Shown here: one piece after another, positions 26,501 through 37,466 of the stretch | Layout: each line of letters opens with the position of its first letter | Position numbering within the stretch: the first letter of the stretch is position 1 | Assembly: GCA_033030425.1 (NCBI GenBank) | Contig: JAUFSD010000001.1 | Coordinates: forward strand, 3,534,001 to 3,598,000 | Direction of reading: 5' to 3' | Length of the DNA stretch: 64,000 nt | DNA from: Verpa conica | Taxonomy: Eukaryota > Ascomycota > Pezizomycetes > Pezizales > Morchellaceae | Program-made: the position numbers and the translations under genes | The notes under the pieces: generated by a model | What the model saw: the letters and a program-made list of their open reading frames with translations, nothing else | What the model was told of the DNA's origin: nothing | The model's database searches: none

Positions 26501-26863
26501 TTGTTGCAGATTGCAGCGATAGCATTGAGGGCATGTTCTCTAGCGAGAGCATCCTTCTTGTTGTTCAGCTGCTTCTTGATTGTGGTAAGGATCCTATAGG
26601 GTTATTGTGGTTAGCAAACTGAAAAAGAAATTACACTAGGAGAGAACTTGGGGGACCCAAAATACTCACTTTGTAGGAACCTCATGTTCCTCGATAGGGC
26701 CATTAATGAAAGTGGCAAGGTTCTCGGCGGCGTAAGTAGCCTCGTCCTTGGTTCTTGAGATGGTCAACTTCTGGAGCAACTCATCTAAGACCTTGACGGA
26801 CTTTTTGTTCTCAGCGGCGACAGCGGCGTCGGAGGGATTCATGGTGTCGAGAGCGGGAGCCAT
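23530..26863 (-). CDS. tef3: Translation elongation factor 3 (eEF3), ABC-F type ATPase
   Basis: Fungal ribosome-associated ATPase that promotes release of E-site tRNA during elongation. Three exons: 26670-26863, 23608-26593, 23530-23547, total 1065 residues, the family's usual size. Layout: N-terminal HEAT repeats (about 1-320), a four-helix linker, ABC domain 1 with Walker [10 protein letters not shown] near residue 480 and signature [17 protein letters not shown] domain 2 with Walker [10 protein letters not shown] near 724, a chromodomain-like insertion ([20 protein letters not shown]), signature [13 protein letters not shown], and a C-terminal lysine-rich ribosome-binding tail. The last exon is only 18 nt and encodes DEDDM-stop, giving a conventional acidic eEF3 end; unspliced reading would add a hydrophobic tail. 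The 26.9-27.4 kb upstream sequence is pyrimidine-rich on the gene strand, as in highly expressed genes. Confidence 0.97.
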
Positions 26864-29800
26864 TTGGTGAGAGGAAATTCTATGAAGGGAGGAAGAATCG
26901 TCTATAGATATATGTGGGAAAAAGAGGGGTCAAGGAAAAGACCAAAAAAGAAAAAGCAGTCTAGACTCTAAGAGTAGCAAGAAAAACTTTTTTCAGACGG
27001 AAAGCGATAAGGGCAGGAGCCGGGAGGGGTCGAGAATCTGATCTAACGGAACGCGGACGAAGCAAGAAGTAAGAGCGCTGGTTTCGCTTTCCCGTCTATG
27101 GAGAGAAAAACCCGTAGAGAAAAAAAACCCAAAGACAGAAAATCTATGAGAACAACAAGAAAGAGAGGAGTGTATGAAGAAGGAAGAGAAAGGGGGAAGA
27201 GAAGCTTGGTGGTGGGGGAAGAAGGGACCCTTATATTTAGGATGCTGTAGCAATCAAGGGGAGAGATGAAGGTAATATTCGTAGTGGTGGGCTGAAGCTT
27301 GCTGGGGCTGGCTGGCTGGCTGGCGGTAAGGAGAAACCAAAGGCGAGGAAAAAAAAAGTAAAGAAAATTTCAACAAGAGAAAATCTCCAAAAAAAAAAAA
27401 AAATCTTTCCAGCGGCAACCAGTCTAAGCCGGAATAGGCGTGTGTGTGGCCCTTCCTTCGCCTTCTGTGCGCCAGCCTCGTTTGCTGACCCCATACCGTC
27501 TACTATCCATTGGCCTACAGTCCCACTTGCTCGTGCCCTATTTGGCCCTGTTCACAATTACCCGCTCTTCCCCACCCCCCAGCTTCTTATGATAGCCTGT
27601 CGCCACCTTGTCACTTTTCACCATACGGTGCTTATGCCTGTACTCGCAGAATACAAAGTACGCTTCTCCGGCTTAGCAGTAATAATAATTGCATGTTCCA
27701 AAGAAAAATAATTATGGCTGCTGCACTGAGCTGGCACAACCAATTTGCAGAGACAGGGGTCAGGCTGAGTATGCATGTACTACTGAATTATCGAGAGATG
27801 TGTGTACTGCCCCTAAGGCGGTGGAAGGCTAGGAAGGCCCTTCTGGAAAAGTACCCACCTTGGTATGACGGTCCCACGTCCCGGCCTCGGTCTAGTAGAG
27901 TAGCTACCGATAAAAGAATCCTCTGCTCCTGTGCGCCCGTTCGCTGTACCTCGGGCTTGTTCGGGCTTGCCGCTTAGAAAACTCTAAAGCTTTCCCCTGA
28001 TGGCGAGAAGAAGAAAAAGTGAACAAAAAGAAGAAAAAAACACCCACTCCTAGAGTTCTTAGAAATCAAATCCTCTGTCTCTGTCTCTCGCTTTGCCAAT
28101 AAACACAAACTTCTACAACTGACACATCCATACACCACACCCACCAGATTTGAATCAGGAGTTGTTCGAGAAAAGGCCAGGCGAAACGCCTTGTGCCTGC
28201 TATGCGCATCTGGGCCCTCCCAAAGTAACTGAGTATTCGCCATGTAAAGTGCTATTTGCTAATTTGTCCCCTGGCTCCACAATCTCGTCTATCGCGTCAA
28301 CGGACCGACGAGTCTTTTGGGCTGGAGCGTGGGTTCCGGGACATGTTTTGGATCTTTCTTTGTTGTTTTCATAAAGGTCTATCTTATACCTTTTGAACCT
28401 GGGCATACCACCCAACAAACATCCTGAACCCTTCTACAACTCCCGGCTCAACGAGTACCTGAATGTAAAGGACATGTGTCCCTTTCAATAGAGATTCTCG
28501 AACAGTTTTTAGGGCGGAAAAAGAGCTAAAAGCTAAAAGAGCTCAAGGCGCCTGTGAAAATCGTACCTCTTTACGAGCCCACCCCGACCGGGCTTCATAT
28601 CATAGGTCGAAACGCAAGGGTCCATCCACCCATCCACACACATATCCAATCCAGTAATTCATTCAGGCCAGATCAAATCTCACAGCAGCAAGATGCGGCC
28701 ACCCACCAACCCCGTCTATGCATTCTAATTCTGGGCTGAGGGTGTGCTCGTTATTCTCAAAACCAGGGGCACGGTGATAAAAAACAATAACTATTACTTT
28801 ATCCCCAATTAATTTCGGGATTCGGGAAAGCCCCAAATCAAAATTCATATAATCGCTTGCTTTCTCTTCTTTTCCGTCGTTGTTTGTCGTCGTGGTCGTC
28901 TCAAACTAAAACCCTACTTGCGCCCTTATCCGAGTCTTCTCTTATCCCCCGGACTTCAAACTCGGACTAGCCGCCGGCGAATAAGTCGCCCCGCAAAGTC
29001 TCAGCGGAAGACAAAGGACAACTTATCGATAAAGTACCGATGTATACCACCCATGCTAGCGCTGTCTGCGATAGACAGGGGGGGGCGGAGTCCGGGAGCA
29101 TTGCGAGTTATAGTATATTTTTAAAAAAAAACTCTTGGGCAAGAAAGCCCGAGGATAAGGATTACGAAAAAGGAGTTTTGATGTTTGTATAAACTTCCTT
29201 CTGGTACCGTTTCACGGATAAGCTTGAGATCTGGTGGGTTCGATTATTGGTGGCGAATCAATCAGTAACCACTATTTGGCTTTGCCTCATCTACTTTCCA
29301 ACGCTCCCCTTAGGGGCAGAGAGCACAGGACTAAAGAACCATTTTGCCGAATATCTTCCCTGTCCGCCCGCCGCCGCTGGTACGACCTGTTCCCGGGGTG
29401 CCTATCCATCCTATCACTGCAGCGTCGAATCGGCAGGTCGTTCTTTCGTAGAGGACATCTGTCGTCGCCGGAAATCACCTGATAGTCCGCGACACCACGC
29501 GCTGAGAGTTTTCTGCGAGACGCGAATTGCATACATGGCCAGCACTCTCGATGGCGCACAGTCCTTTCTTGTTGATGCTTCACTACTCGGAGCAGTAAAC
29601 AGTTCATAGGACAGCAGCGGGTTGGCAATTTACCTACTCCGTGCCTGCCTACTTGCTTTATGTCGTTACATCACGTCACTGTTTACAGTAATTTGTTGAC
29701 AGTTCACGGGCAGCTCCTACCTATCGCTATCGTTTCCTGTACTTCGGGCTCGTTTCCCCGCTCGAGAGCTTTATTCACCAATTCAGAGCTATAGATTAGA

Positions 29801-30455
29801 TTCCCCTCATTGTTTATCTGTTGTCCAAGTCTATTAACCCCGCTACCCAGCTATCTTTTCAACTCGGCTCCCGCGATATTTATTTTGTTGAGTTTGATAT
29901 TTACCTATGATGGCTCTCTGCCTCCCTATAACCCCGGACATATACCCTCCTCTACCTGCCTCGTTTGCACATGCAGAACAACCCGAGTTGTGAAGCCTTA
30001 GAATACTCGTCCTGCATCCTGCGTATTTACGTCTTCCCGCATCTCGCATGCCTCAACGCTTCCCACCACCCACCCAACCTCACGCTGTTTTAACACTCCA
30101 AATCTTGATTAAATCTAAAACTATCTGCAGCTCTATCTCTACACACCCTCAGGAAGCTGCAATAAAGACATCATAATTAGCATACAGAAATAACCTCACT
30201 CGTTCCTGTCAGATCTCGCTTCCGGTTTCTAATTTTGCGCCCAAGTTACGCGGTACTGGGAGTGACACGGAGGCTTCTATGTGTGCTTCTCTGCATGAAA
30301 GTTTTCTCTTTCTTTGCTCCTGCATCAATTTCTCGTTGTCGCCCCCGTAGTGGTTGTCGAAAATAATATGTAGGGTCTGATAGATAACGGGGTGGACCCC
30401 CATTTACTTTTCGGGGAGCTGTATTTTTTTGAGCCGATCGCGCTTTTAAGGAAAA

Positions 30456-30474
30456 AATAAAATAAAATAAAATA
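30456..30474. repeat. AAATA microsatellite
   Basis: Roughly four AAATA/AAAAT units in the spacer. Confidence 0.8.
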
Positions 30475-30490
30475 ATCCACTCGGGAGAAG

Positions 30491-30517
30491 AAATTTTGCA
30501 AATTTTGCAAATTTTGA
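30491..30517. repeat. 9-nt tandem repeat, three copies
   Basis: Unit aaattttgc three times, with one mismatch at the last base of the third copy. Confidence 0.85.
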
Positions 30518-31425
30518 AACCTTGGAGTTTCCCCTCCCCTACTGCTGCTCCTTCTCGCTTGGCGCCATAGATAGCCCGTGTGGAGGTGCACTAAGCCACA
30601 CATCCCCTCGCCGCGGCCGGCCGGTGGACGAAGCTTATTTTACCCATCTCGTCTGACCTCTGGGGTAGTAGGTATGGGGTACGGTAGTTTTGAAAATCCA
30701 ATAGACAACATAGGTCAGAGGGGCATTATATCCACAAAGCAGCTAGAAAGCCATGATAACAGCACGGGGCACATGCTGCAGTCTTAGTAAAGTAGTCAGC
30801 ATAAGAGTTTTTCTATGGTGCATAAAAAACTATACCCTGTCAGCCTCCCGTCCTTCCTCGGAGCTTCAACTTGTCCTCTCCCTGCCCAGTGCTTGCTGAT
30901 TACTTTTGACTCTAGACGTGTTCCATGCATGCTGTCTGTCTGTTCTCCTGCGTTTGCATAAAACTCAGGGAATGTGTTCATGTAGGTACATATGTATGTA
31001 TACGGTAGACAAGGTATGGGACGGCAGATGTAAAGTTTTTTTTTTTTTTTAAAAAAAAATTATGTAGGTTGGGAATAGAATTAAATAAATCAGAAGGGAA
31101 GGAAAAAAAACCCCCATGCCCTTGAGCTTCCCGAAATGCCTATACCTGATGACCGTAGTAAAAAAAAACTCCCGCACAATATATAATCCTAGGGGGGCCT
31201 CTATTGACCGGTGCATATAAAAAAATAATCAACAATATAGCCTGTTCAAACAATAAGAAATTCGTAATCTAGAATGCTCATCAATCGTCACTCGGGATGT
31301 CATCCGTTATCCATACATAAAGAAACCCAGCCCGCGCCCCGCTTGCTTTCTTGCTATAGAATAGAACAGGAAAAGAGAAAGGAAAAAAATGGGAAGAAAA
31401 AAAAAGAAAACACCACTGCTAACAT

Positions 31426-31540
31426 CTAGTGCGAATCCGAGTCAGAGCTAGAATCAGAACTAGAATCACTTGAGCTCGAGCTACTACTACTACTACTACT
31501 GGAGGAACTGCTACTGCTGCTACTACTGCTGTAGCTGACT
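31426..31540 (-). repeat. Serine-codon low-complexity tract
   Basis: AGT/AGC-rich trinucleotide stretch encoding the poly-Ser and Ser-Asp tail of the glycine-zipper protein. Likely prone to length variation. Confidence 0.85.
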
Positions 31541-32977
31541 GCACTTCCGGCCCTTTTATGGTGATGATTGCGGTGTTCCCGGTGTTCACGGTGTCGATGC
31601 GATTTCTTAAATCTCGATCTCTCGCTGGTCCCGCTACTGAATGCGTGTCCTCCACCGGTCGAGTATCCATATGCATACAATGAGCTAAGCATACCATCCT
31701 TAGGGGGTCTCTCACCACTATGGCTCTGACGACGACTGTGACTAGAGTGGCGGCTGTGGCTCGAAAGATACCCGTGCGAGCGGTCCGACTCCGACGAAGA
31801 GTCACGGCGCCGACGGGAGCGAGAGGAGTGGGAGTGTGAAACGGCGTATGAAGAACCATGGGTAGATAAGTGGGTCCCATGGGTGGTGTGTGAAGAGCCA
31901 TGTGTGCCAGACCCTCCATAAGTTATTGCATGACCGGATGAACCATGAGTAGACGAGCTACGCCTATGTTTCGATCGTCCTCCTCCTCCTACCGCGAATT
32001 TTAGTGTTGTCGATGGGACCTTCCCGCTTCCGCTTCCGCTTCCGTGTCCTGACGATGTCGATAGTTTCCCTCCTGAAGCTCCTGTTGTCATGAGTTGATA
32101 TGAGGTGGTGTGGGAACTAGAGTGTTTTTTCTTCTCTCTTCGCTCTCTCCTCTCTTTCTTATCTTTCTTCTCCTTCTTCTCCTTCCTGTGTTTTTTGATC
32201 TGATGCTCGGCTACATTTGCTGCAATTGCACCCCCAATCGCGCCGCTGACCGCGCCCAAGAAAGATCCGCCAGCTTGGTGCGCCAGATACCCACCAGCTG
32301 CCCCACCAATGAGGGTTGAACCGAGGCCACGCTCGCCCGGGGGAGCGTTAGGGTCGAAATGCTGCTCATCATAGCCCGGAGGGACTTGAGACGAATAGGC
32401 GCCGTAGGTTTGTTGAGTTGCTTGATCACCGTAGTGCTGCTGGGCAACCTGGCTGTATTTCCCTGGGGTAGCTGTAGTATTGTATGGTTGACCGGCTGGT
32501 GGCGATATAGGTGGCGAGTAAGAGTGGCCAGCTGGGGGAGCACCACCGAATTTCTTGTAGTATTCTTGTGCACCCTGTGCTGTTGGGGGACCGTAGGGTT
32601 GCTATAGTAAGATAAAGGTTAGTATATTACACGCCAGTGAAGACGATGGTGGAGAATGACTGCAGATAAGCAGAACGTGGTTAATAACGCACGGTTCTGT
32701 GCGCTGACATGCAAGGTACAGATAGGAAAAACTTAGATAACAAGGTATCCATAAAGAAGTGATGGAATATTTAACTGACCTTTTCTGGTGGAAATTCTGA
32801 AGAATAATAGTCCGGGGCGCTTTGTCCATATGACGGAAGCTGGCGCTTCCCATAATAGGCGGGAGTTCCAGGTGTCGGTGGGGGAACCCCTCCTGTCCTA
32901 TAAGGCGCCATAGCACGAGTTTGCGAGGCGTAAGAATCAAACTCTGGGCTTGAGCCGTAGTATTCCTGAGCAGCCAT
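31426..32977 (-). CDS. Glycine-zipper protein with lysine-rich and poly-serine segments
   Basis: Two exons, 32780-32977 and 31426-32601, give 457 residues. Residues 1-155 are Tyr/Pro/Gln/Gly-rich and disordered (YYGSSPEF, QPYGPP, PPGYDEQHFDP). Residues 159-195 form a glycine zipper (LIGGAAGGYLAHQAGG, then GAVSGAIGGAIAA), the pattern of the glycine-zipper 2TM family, which can insert in membranes or self-associate. It is followed at once by a dense charged segment (KKHRKEKKEKKDKKERRERR, about 202-225), then a long Ser/His/Arg/Gly-rich part and a tail of over 20 serines ending in Ser/Asp repeats. The 178-nt intron is longer than most here. Fungal proteins with a similar zipper in a low-complexity setting exist, but their function is not established; I do not propose one. 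Confidence 0.85.
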
Positions 32978-34712
32978 GATATATTGTATGCGACAGGAGG
33001 AAGTGACGATGAATGCAAAGAAAAAGAGAAAACGATCAGAGGTAACAGGGCCGGAGAATAAAATGGGGAGAGATGCCGATGAGAGGGGTGCCCAATAGTT
33101 TTTAGATGAGGGAGGGTCTGACTCAAGGCTGGTGAGTGAGGAAGGAAGGAAGAGGGAGGGAAGAAGAGGCTCTCTGCCCAGCTGACCAGGATCGAATTTT
33201 CTCTCTCTCTTTCTCTCCCTCTCTACGCACCTATTATTGTTGTATCCTGGTGGTTGGAGGCGATTGCAGAACACGGCGCATGATCCAATAGTATCGGAAG
33301 TTTTTCAGGGACTCCAGCACACATCGGGAGGGAAGGCTCGATGCCATTTATATTATGTATTCCCTCTTCGGCTGCAGATACTCATTACTAGAAGTCTCCG
33401 AGCCCTGAAGATCCCCACAACCTCCATGTTCCAGTCGAGACAGCAATACCTTCAGAGTTGAATAGGACCCCCCTCATTGTGCCTATTCTGGCATCTGCGC
33501 CTAATGGTGGGTGCTACCGGGCCACGATCACCCATCTAGGGAGAAGAAGCGCGCTTTCACCAGGGGGTTTAATTGTGGCGAGGACAGCGACTATGCACGT
33601 TCGTGGTAAAGTATCTTGGGGGTCATACATGTGCCTGTAGCGCTGGAGCTGGTAGGTGTGGTAGCCGCGGGTTCTCGTGATCGGCAGCATCAGGTTGAGC
33701 CTCCACTTAACCCTGTTGGGCTTTGCATGGGATGTTTATCCAGACGTCAAACGTCAGCTTTAGGATACATAGGCTATGGCTGAGATGAATACCATCTTGA
33801 AGGACTGGTGCTGAACTATATACGCATATTGGGGTGCATGTTTTTGTTGCCCAACCGGTGTCTATCTTAAAGTTATTGTTTAAGGAATATCTTATATTAT
33901 TATATGTTGTATAGTATCACTACTCTTTAAGACCTTTAATCTATGAGCTTCTAGTTCTGCCCGATGGCTGAGTATGATTTTGAGTAGCCGATAGTAGCCT
34001 ATAATAGCCTCAGCTATGCACTCTGAGCGGTGTTTGGAATGGGAAACATTGCTGCCAAATAGTGGAGTGGATCCTAGGGGGATGTAGAACCTTCATTAGG
34101 TGTGGCACTTCATCTATAATTAAGTATTTTTGAATGTTTGAGCGTATTAAGTAGGATCGCACGGTTTCATTCTACTGTTGGTAAATTAGGAATACCTGGT
34201 GGTCGTATGGATTTGATGTCTTCTAGCCAGGTCTGCGTGCATTTGTCGAGGTCATTGGGGGAAAGTTTCTTATTTTATGTTCTATCTCTTTTTTGTATGA
34301 ACATAATCAGCTCAGCGGAACCAATACATAGACAGGAGGTGTGTTCATATGCTAGGGTGAATAATCTGCAAAGTCGTGAAACCGAGTTGTAGATCCCACT
34401 AATGATTTATAGCTGCCCTTTGGGTTCCTCGGCGAAGTCTTCCTATTTGGTCCTAAGTTAGAAGCCTCATTCTTAAAAATATAGTGATGTTGTCGGTATA
34501 TGAACCACTATCTAGAGATAAGCGCTGTTATACCAACATACTACCAGTTTCCGGCGTCTATTAATTGTGATATTTTTGGTGCAAGAGCCTCTAGATTATT
34601 GCTAGACTAGTACCTCTAGCTGTATCATAGTAAACCAGTGTCAGATCTCTACTACTACGAAAAATATCTAGAACTACATGTAATTATGTTCAATCACCTC
34701 CCATCACTCGCA
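32978..34712. other. Intergenic spacer
   Basis: Upstream region of the glycine-zipper gene (purine-rich around 33090-33230, that is C/T-rich on the gene strand) and 3' side of the RNA-repair gene. No gene supported; the frame at 34138-34392 begins at TTG. Confidence 0.55.
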
Positions 34713-37466
34713 TCAAACAAACCCTGCCTCCACTTCCGTTACTAACCCATTCTTCCTATATTCGTTCTTACTCCAATGATTATCCCCAGAGATAAAATCA
34801 CTTCTAACAACCTTCCCTCTTTCCCCACTCCCTTCCCACCTAACAACCACGCCCTCGATCCTCACCCCAGGCGCAAACCGACTCTCAAGCTGCAAAAATC
34901 CCACCAACATCTCCTCCCCCTCCAAAACACCTCTATAAATCTCCGGCACAATACCTATCCCACTCCCCGCTAATACACCCCGCAGCGTATCTCTAGTTGC
35001 AAAAGTTCCCCTCAACCGATCATATAGATCGAACGCTAAAAATAGCGACGGAAGCCTCGTATACGGAATACTATGTGTCGCCGCGAGCCACTCTCCATAC
35101 AACACATATCTCTCTAACAGCACCTCATCCATTGCTAATAGCCTATATAGCGCTGGCCCATATTTCTCAAGCCATAGATCAAGCTTCGCAAACTGTGCTT
35201 GATCTGCCGAGGATATATAGTGACTTCTATTCTGCACCAGTATCTTCCCGTCGGCACCCAACGAGAAGCCTAGGTTCGCACCATCTACCTTCTCCTCCAC
35301 CACTACCTGGGTGTTGAAGTGTTTTGATAAGTCATGCGTTGCGAGGACGAGGTCGTCACGGGTCGCGGATCCAAGGTCGAGGAGGTGGCGGGTACGTATG
35401 AATTTCTGCATAGGGACCTGTCCAAACAACCTATCCGCGAGCTCTCGAGCATTCTCGATACTGCGGATTTTAACGACGCCCGTAAACCCTTCTTCGATAG
35501 TCGGGGGTTCCAGGAGCTTTGCCATACTCGCGATAGCACTCTTAACACTATGTGGCGGCAGCGTAGCATGAGTACTCCTGTTCTCAGCACGGGCTCGACA
35601 CAAGTCCACGTTGTAGTCAAACCAAACAGCAATAATCTTTTCCCCAGCCGAGAAGAGGGATCTCCATTCTTTACGTTCGGCTTTCGTCGGGTTACAGCGG
35701 TCGAGGATCAAGACTTTTCTGCTACTACCGTGTTTTCGGAATTGGCCTACGGCGTTTTCGCAGGCTCTTTTTGCGTCCCCGGATCCGAGACCGTCGGCGG
35801 CTACAATTGCGTCTGGGGATAGTATTGTAGTGTCTTTGTTCCGTAGCTTACATAGTCTGCAGAACTCGCTTTTTCCACTGCCTTGTACCCCTACTAGTAC
35901 GATGAAGTCAGGTGTGTCTATGTTACCCCAGGTCTCCATCTTCTCGCATACAGGCTCATCCACCTCTCCACCGTTACCAGTTAGGGTTTCTCCATGGCCG
36001 TAGCGTTTCCATGCAGTAGAGACATAGTCGATAATAAACTGCTCCTGCTTATCCGTCTCGACGCTCCCAACCCTTATCTGCCTGAGTAACTGTAGTGCCT
36101 GCTTCGCCGCCATCTTCGGCGGTACACCGAGAGCATTAAAAGTAGGCGCGTTCGGGGGTGTGAACCCAAATAATGCAAGGTAGCATGCAAGTACTGTTCC
36201 TGCACGACCTTTACCCCCACCGCAGTGAACTAAGATACGGCCTGGAGTATCAGGGTTATAGAAAGGCTCTTCGGTGATTAGTCTGAGTATCCTATCCATC
36301 TGTTGTACTGTGGGTGGGTAATAGTTCTCTACTGGGATAAACGTATTCCTTATTCCCCCTGCCGGGGGGAACCAGGACGTTGGTAGTGGTGTCTCGGCGG
36401 TGAGTGTGAGGATGTGTGTTATCCCTAATGCGGAGTGTAGTAGTGCTACATCTTCCTGGTTACGAGGGGTACTCATACTGGCGAGGAAGAATGGTATCAC
36501 CCAGGAGAAAAACCGCGGGAGTTTCTGGTGTAGTGTGTGGTATCGGATTCGGGATTCGATAGTTCTTGATAACTCAATCTCGGGGAGATCGAGGTTAAGG
36601 TTTGGATCCCAGGGTTTAGTTAGAGTTTCTAAAATTGACTGCGAGGCAATTATGGCACTAAGGAGTGATTTTTCTTCTTCTGTGAGTAAGGGACCAAACT
36701 CGGTATGTTCACCGCATGTAATGATGCGTTTCACATAGTATTCTCGCCTTTTTCTTACTCCATCTCCTACAGCGTTGAAGGAAAGTGTAAATGCGCAGTG
36801 GTAGGACAGCATCGCGAGTTTATGCCATTGCTCTTTGTGGCCCAAGTCCGCCAGACGTAACCACCCACGTTCCGAGTCCGGGTGAGAGGTGATGATATGT
36901 AGCGCCCATTGAAGCTGCTTATGTGTATCATCGGAATGGAGACTAGAGGATAAGAAGAGTGCATCGAGGGTGTCTATATCTAGATTTACTGGTAGTATAG
37001 CATTATTAACCTCTACCTTCTCCTCTAAGTCATTGATATGTGACACCCGATGAATAGTATAAATCGATTTATCAATATCATGCTCATCCCTCTCACTCAA
37101 GGTGATATGAAAGTCCTTTACTGCAAATCCGTTTTTCACACGCCATATATTTCCTGAATTCCAGATGACAGGGATAAACCAGACTCTTTTTTTCTCCCCG
37201 ATGCCGAGTGGGTAGATTTTAGATATGTCAATTTTTTCGGGTTTGTGTTTGGGGTTGGGGTTAGAGGTGTAAATTCGGTACTCATCCTTGGAGAGAAGTG
37301 TTATATGGGGTTTTTGTGAGTTTCCAGTAAAACCGGTGTGGGATGAGAGTAGCTGGGTAGCAGAGGTAGATAGTGAGGTTATTGAGGGAGAGGTGAGGGA
37401 TAATGTGCCATGAGTAGGTGTGGGGGGGTTGCAGGTGAGAGGTTTGTAGAATAGAGATTCTGACAT
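34713..37466 (-). CDS. Multidomain RNA repair protein: 2H-like + dual-specificity phosphatase + polynucleotide kinase + RNA ligase
   Basis: Single-exon, 917 residues; the first ATG is 37464-37466 (MSESLFYK), the longer frame upstream opens only at TTG. N-terminus: two HxT motifs, PHITLL (His54, Thr56) and FHITLS (His120, Thr122), the hallmark pair of 2H phosphoesterases. Residues about 165-330: mostly helical, unassigned. About 335-435: dual-specificity-phosphatase fold with the CX5R loop HCGGGKGRAG (Cys415, Arg421), but Ala422 where Ser/Thr is usual. About 520-670: P-loop kinase, GVQGSGKS (526-533), ILDRCNP (587-593) and an arginine-rich lid, as in polynucleotide kinases. About 690-900: nucleotidyltransferase/RNA ligase with motif I EKVDGAN (Lys726, predicted AMP-acceptor), LYGEWLA, FLAFDLYD, EGVVVRW and motif V KVVRSDF. 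Predicted to heal and seal broken RNA ends alone. The domain order differs from yeast tRNA ligase Trl1 (ligase-kinase-CPDase). Substrate and location unknown. Confidence 0.88.
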   Translation of the reverse strand: MSESLFYKPLTCNPPTPTHGTLSLTSPSITSLSTSATQLLSSHTGFTGNSQKPHITLLSKDEYRIYTSNPNPKHKPEKIDISKIYPLGIGEKKRVWFIPVIWNSGNIWRVKNGFAVKDFHITLSERDEHDIDKSIYTIHRVSHINDLEEKVEVNNAILPVNLDIDTLDALFLSSSLHSDDTHKQLQWALHIITSHPDSERGWLRLADLGHKEQWHKLAMLSYHCAFTLSFNAVGDGVRKRREYYVKRIITCGEHTEFGPLLTEEEKSLLSAIIASQSILETLTKPWDPNLNLDLPEIELSRTIESRIRYHTLHQKLPRFFSWVIPFFLASMSTPRNQEDVALLHSALGITHILTLTAETPLPTSWFPPAGGIRNTFIPVENYYPPTVQQMDRILRLITEEPFYNPDTPGRILVHCGGGKGRAGTVLACYLALFGFTPPNAPTFNALGVPPKMAAKQALQLLRQIRVGSVETDKQEQFIIDYVSTAWKRYGHGETLTGNGGEVDEPVCEKMETWGNIDTPDFIVLVGVQGSGKSEFCRLCKLRNKDTTILSPDAIVAADGLGSGDAKRACENAVGQFRKHGSSRKVLILDRCNPTKAERKEWRSLFSAGEKIIAVWFDYNVDLCRARAENRSTHATLPPHSVKSAIASMAKLLEPPTIEEGFTGVVKIRSIENARELADRLFGQVPMQKFIRTRHLLDLGSATRDDLVLATHDLSKHFNTQVVVEEKVDGANLGFSLGADGKILVQNRSHYISSADQAQFAKLDLWLEKYGPALYRLLAMDEVLLERYVLYGEWLAATHSIPYTRLPSLFLAFDLYDRLRGTFATRDTLRGVLAGSGIGIVPEIYRGVLEGEEMLVGFLQLESRFAPGVRIEGVVVRWEGSGERGKVVRSDFISGDNHWSKNEYRKNGLVTEVEAGFV

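Larger units (their letters stand above)
26864..31425. other. Long spacer: eEF3 promoter then gene-poor DNA
   Basis: About 4.6 kb. The first 500 nt are the eEF3 promoter/leader, with strong strand asymmetry (C/T on the gene strand) and an A13 run near 27391. Open frames at 27510-27977 and 29247-29609 start at non-ATG codons and have no recognisable content. Short tandem repeats occur at 27306-27324 (GGCT units), 30456-30474 (AAATA units) and 30491-30517. I see no gene. Confidence 0.5.

Noticed and set aside
27510..27977. 155-codon plus-strand frame downstream of the eEF3 promoter
   Set aside because: Opens at TTG and reads like random Pro/Ser/Arg-rich translation.
29247..29609. 120-codon plus-strand frame in a GC-richer patch
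   Set aside because: Opens at TTG, mirrored by an equally long frame on the other strand; no family or splice support.
31419..31919. 166-codon alternative frame in the glycine-zipper gene
   Set aside because: Out of frame with the spliced protein; arises from repetitive Ser codons.
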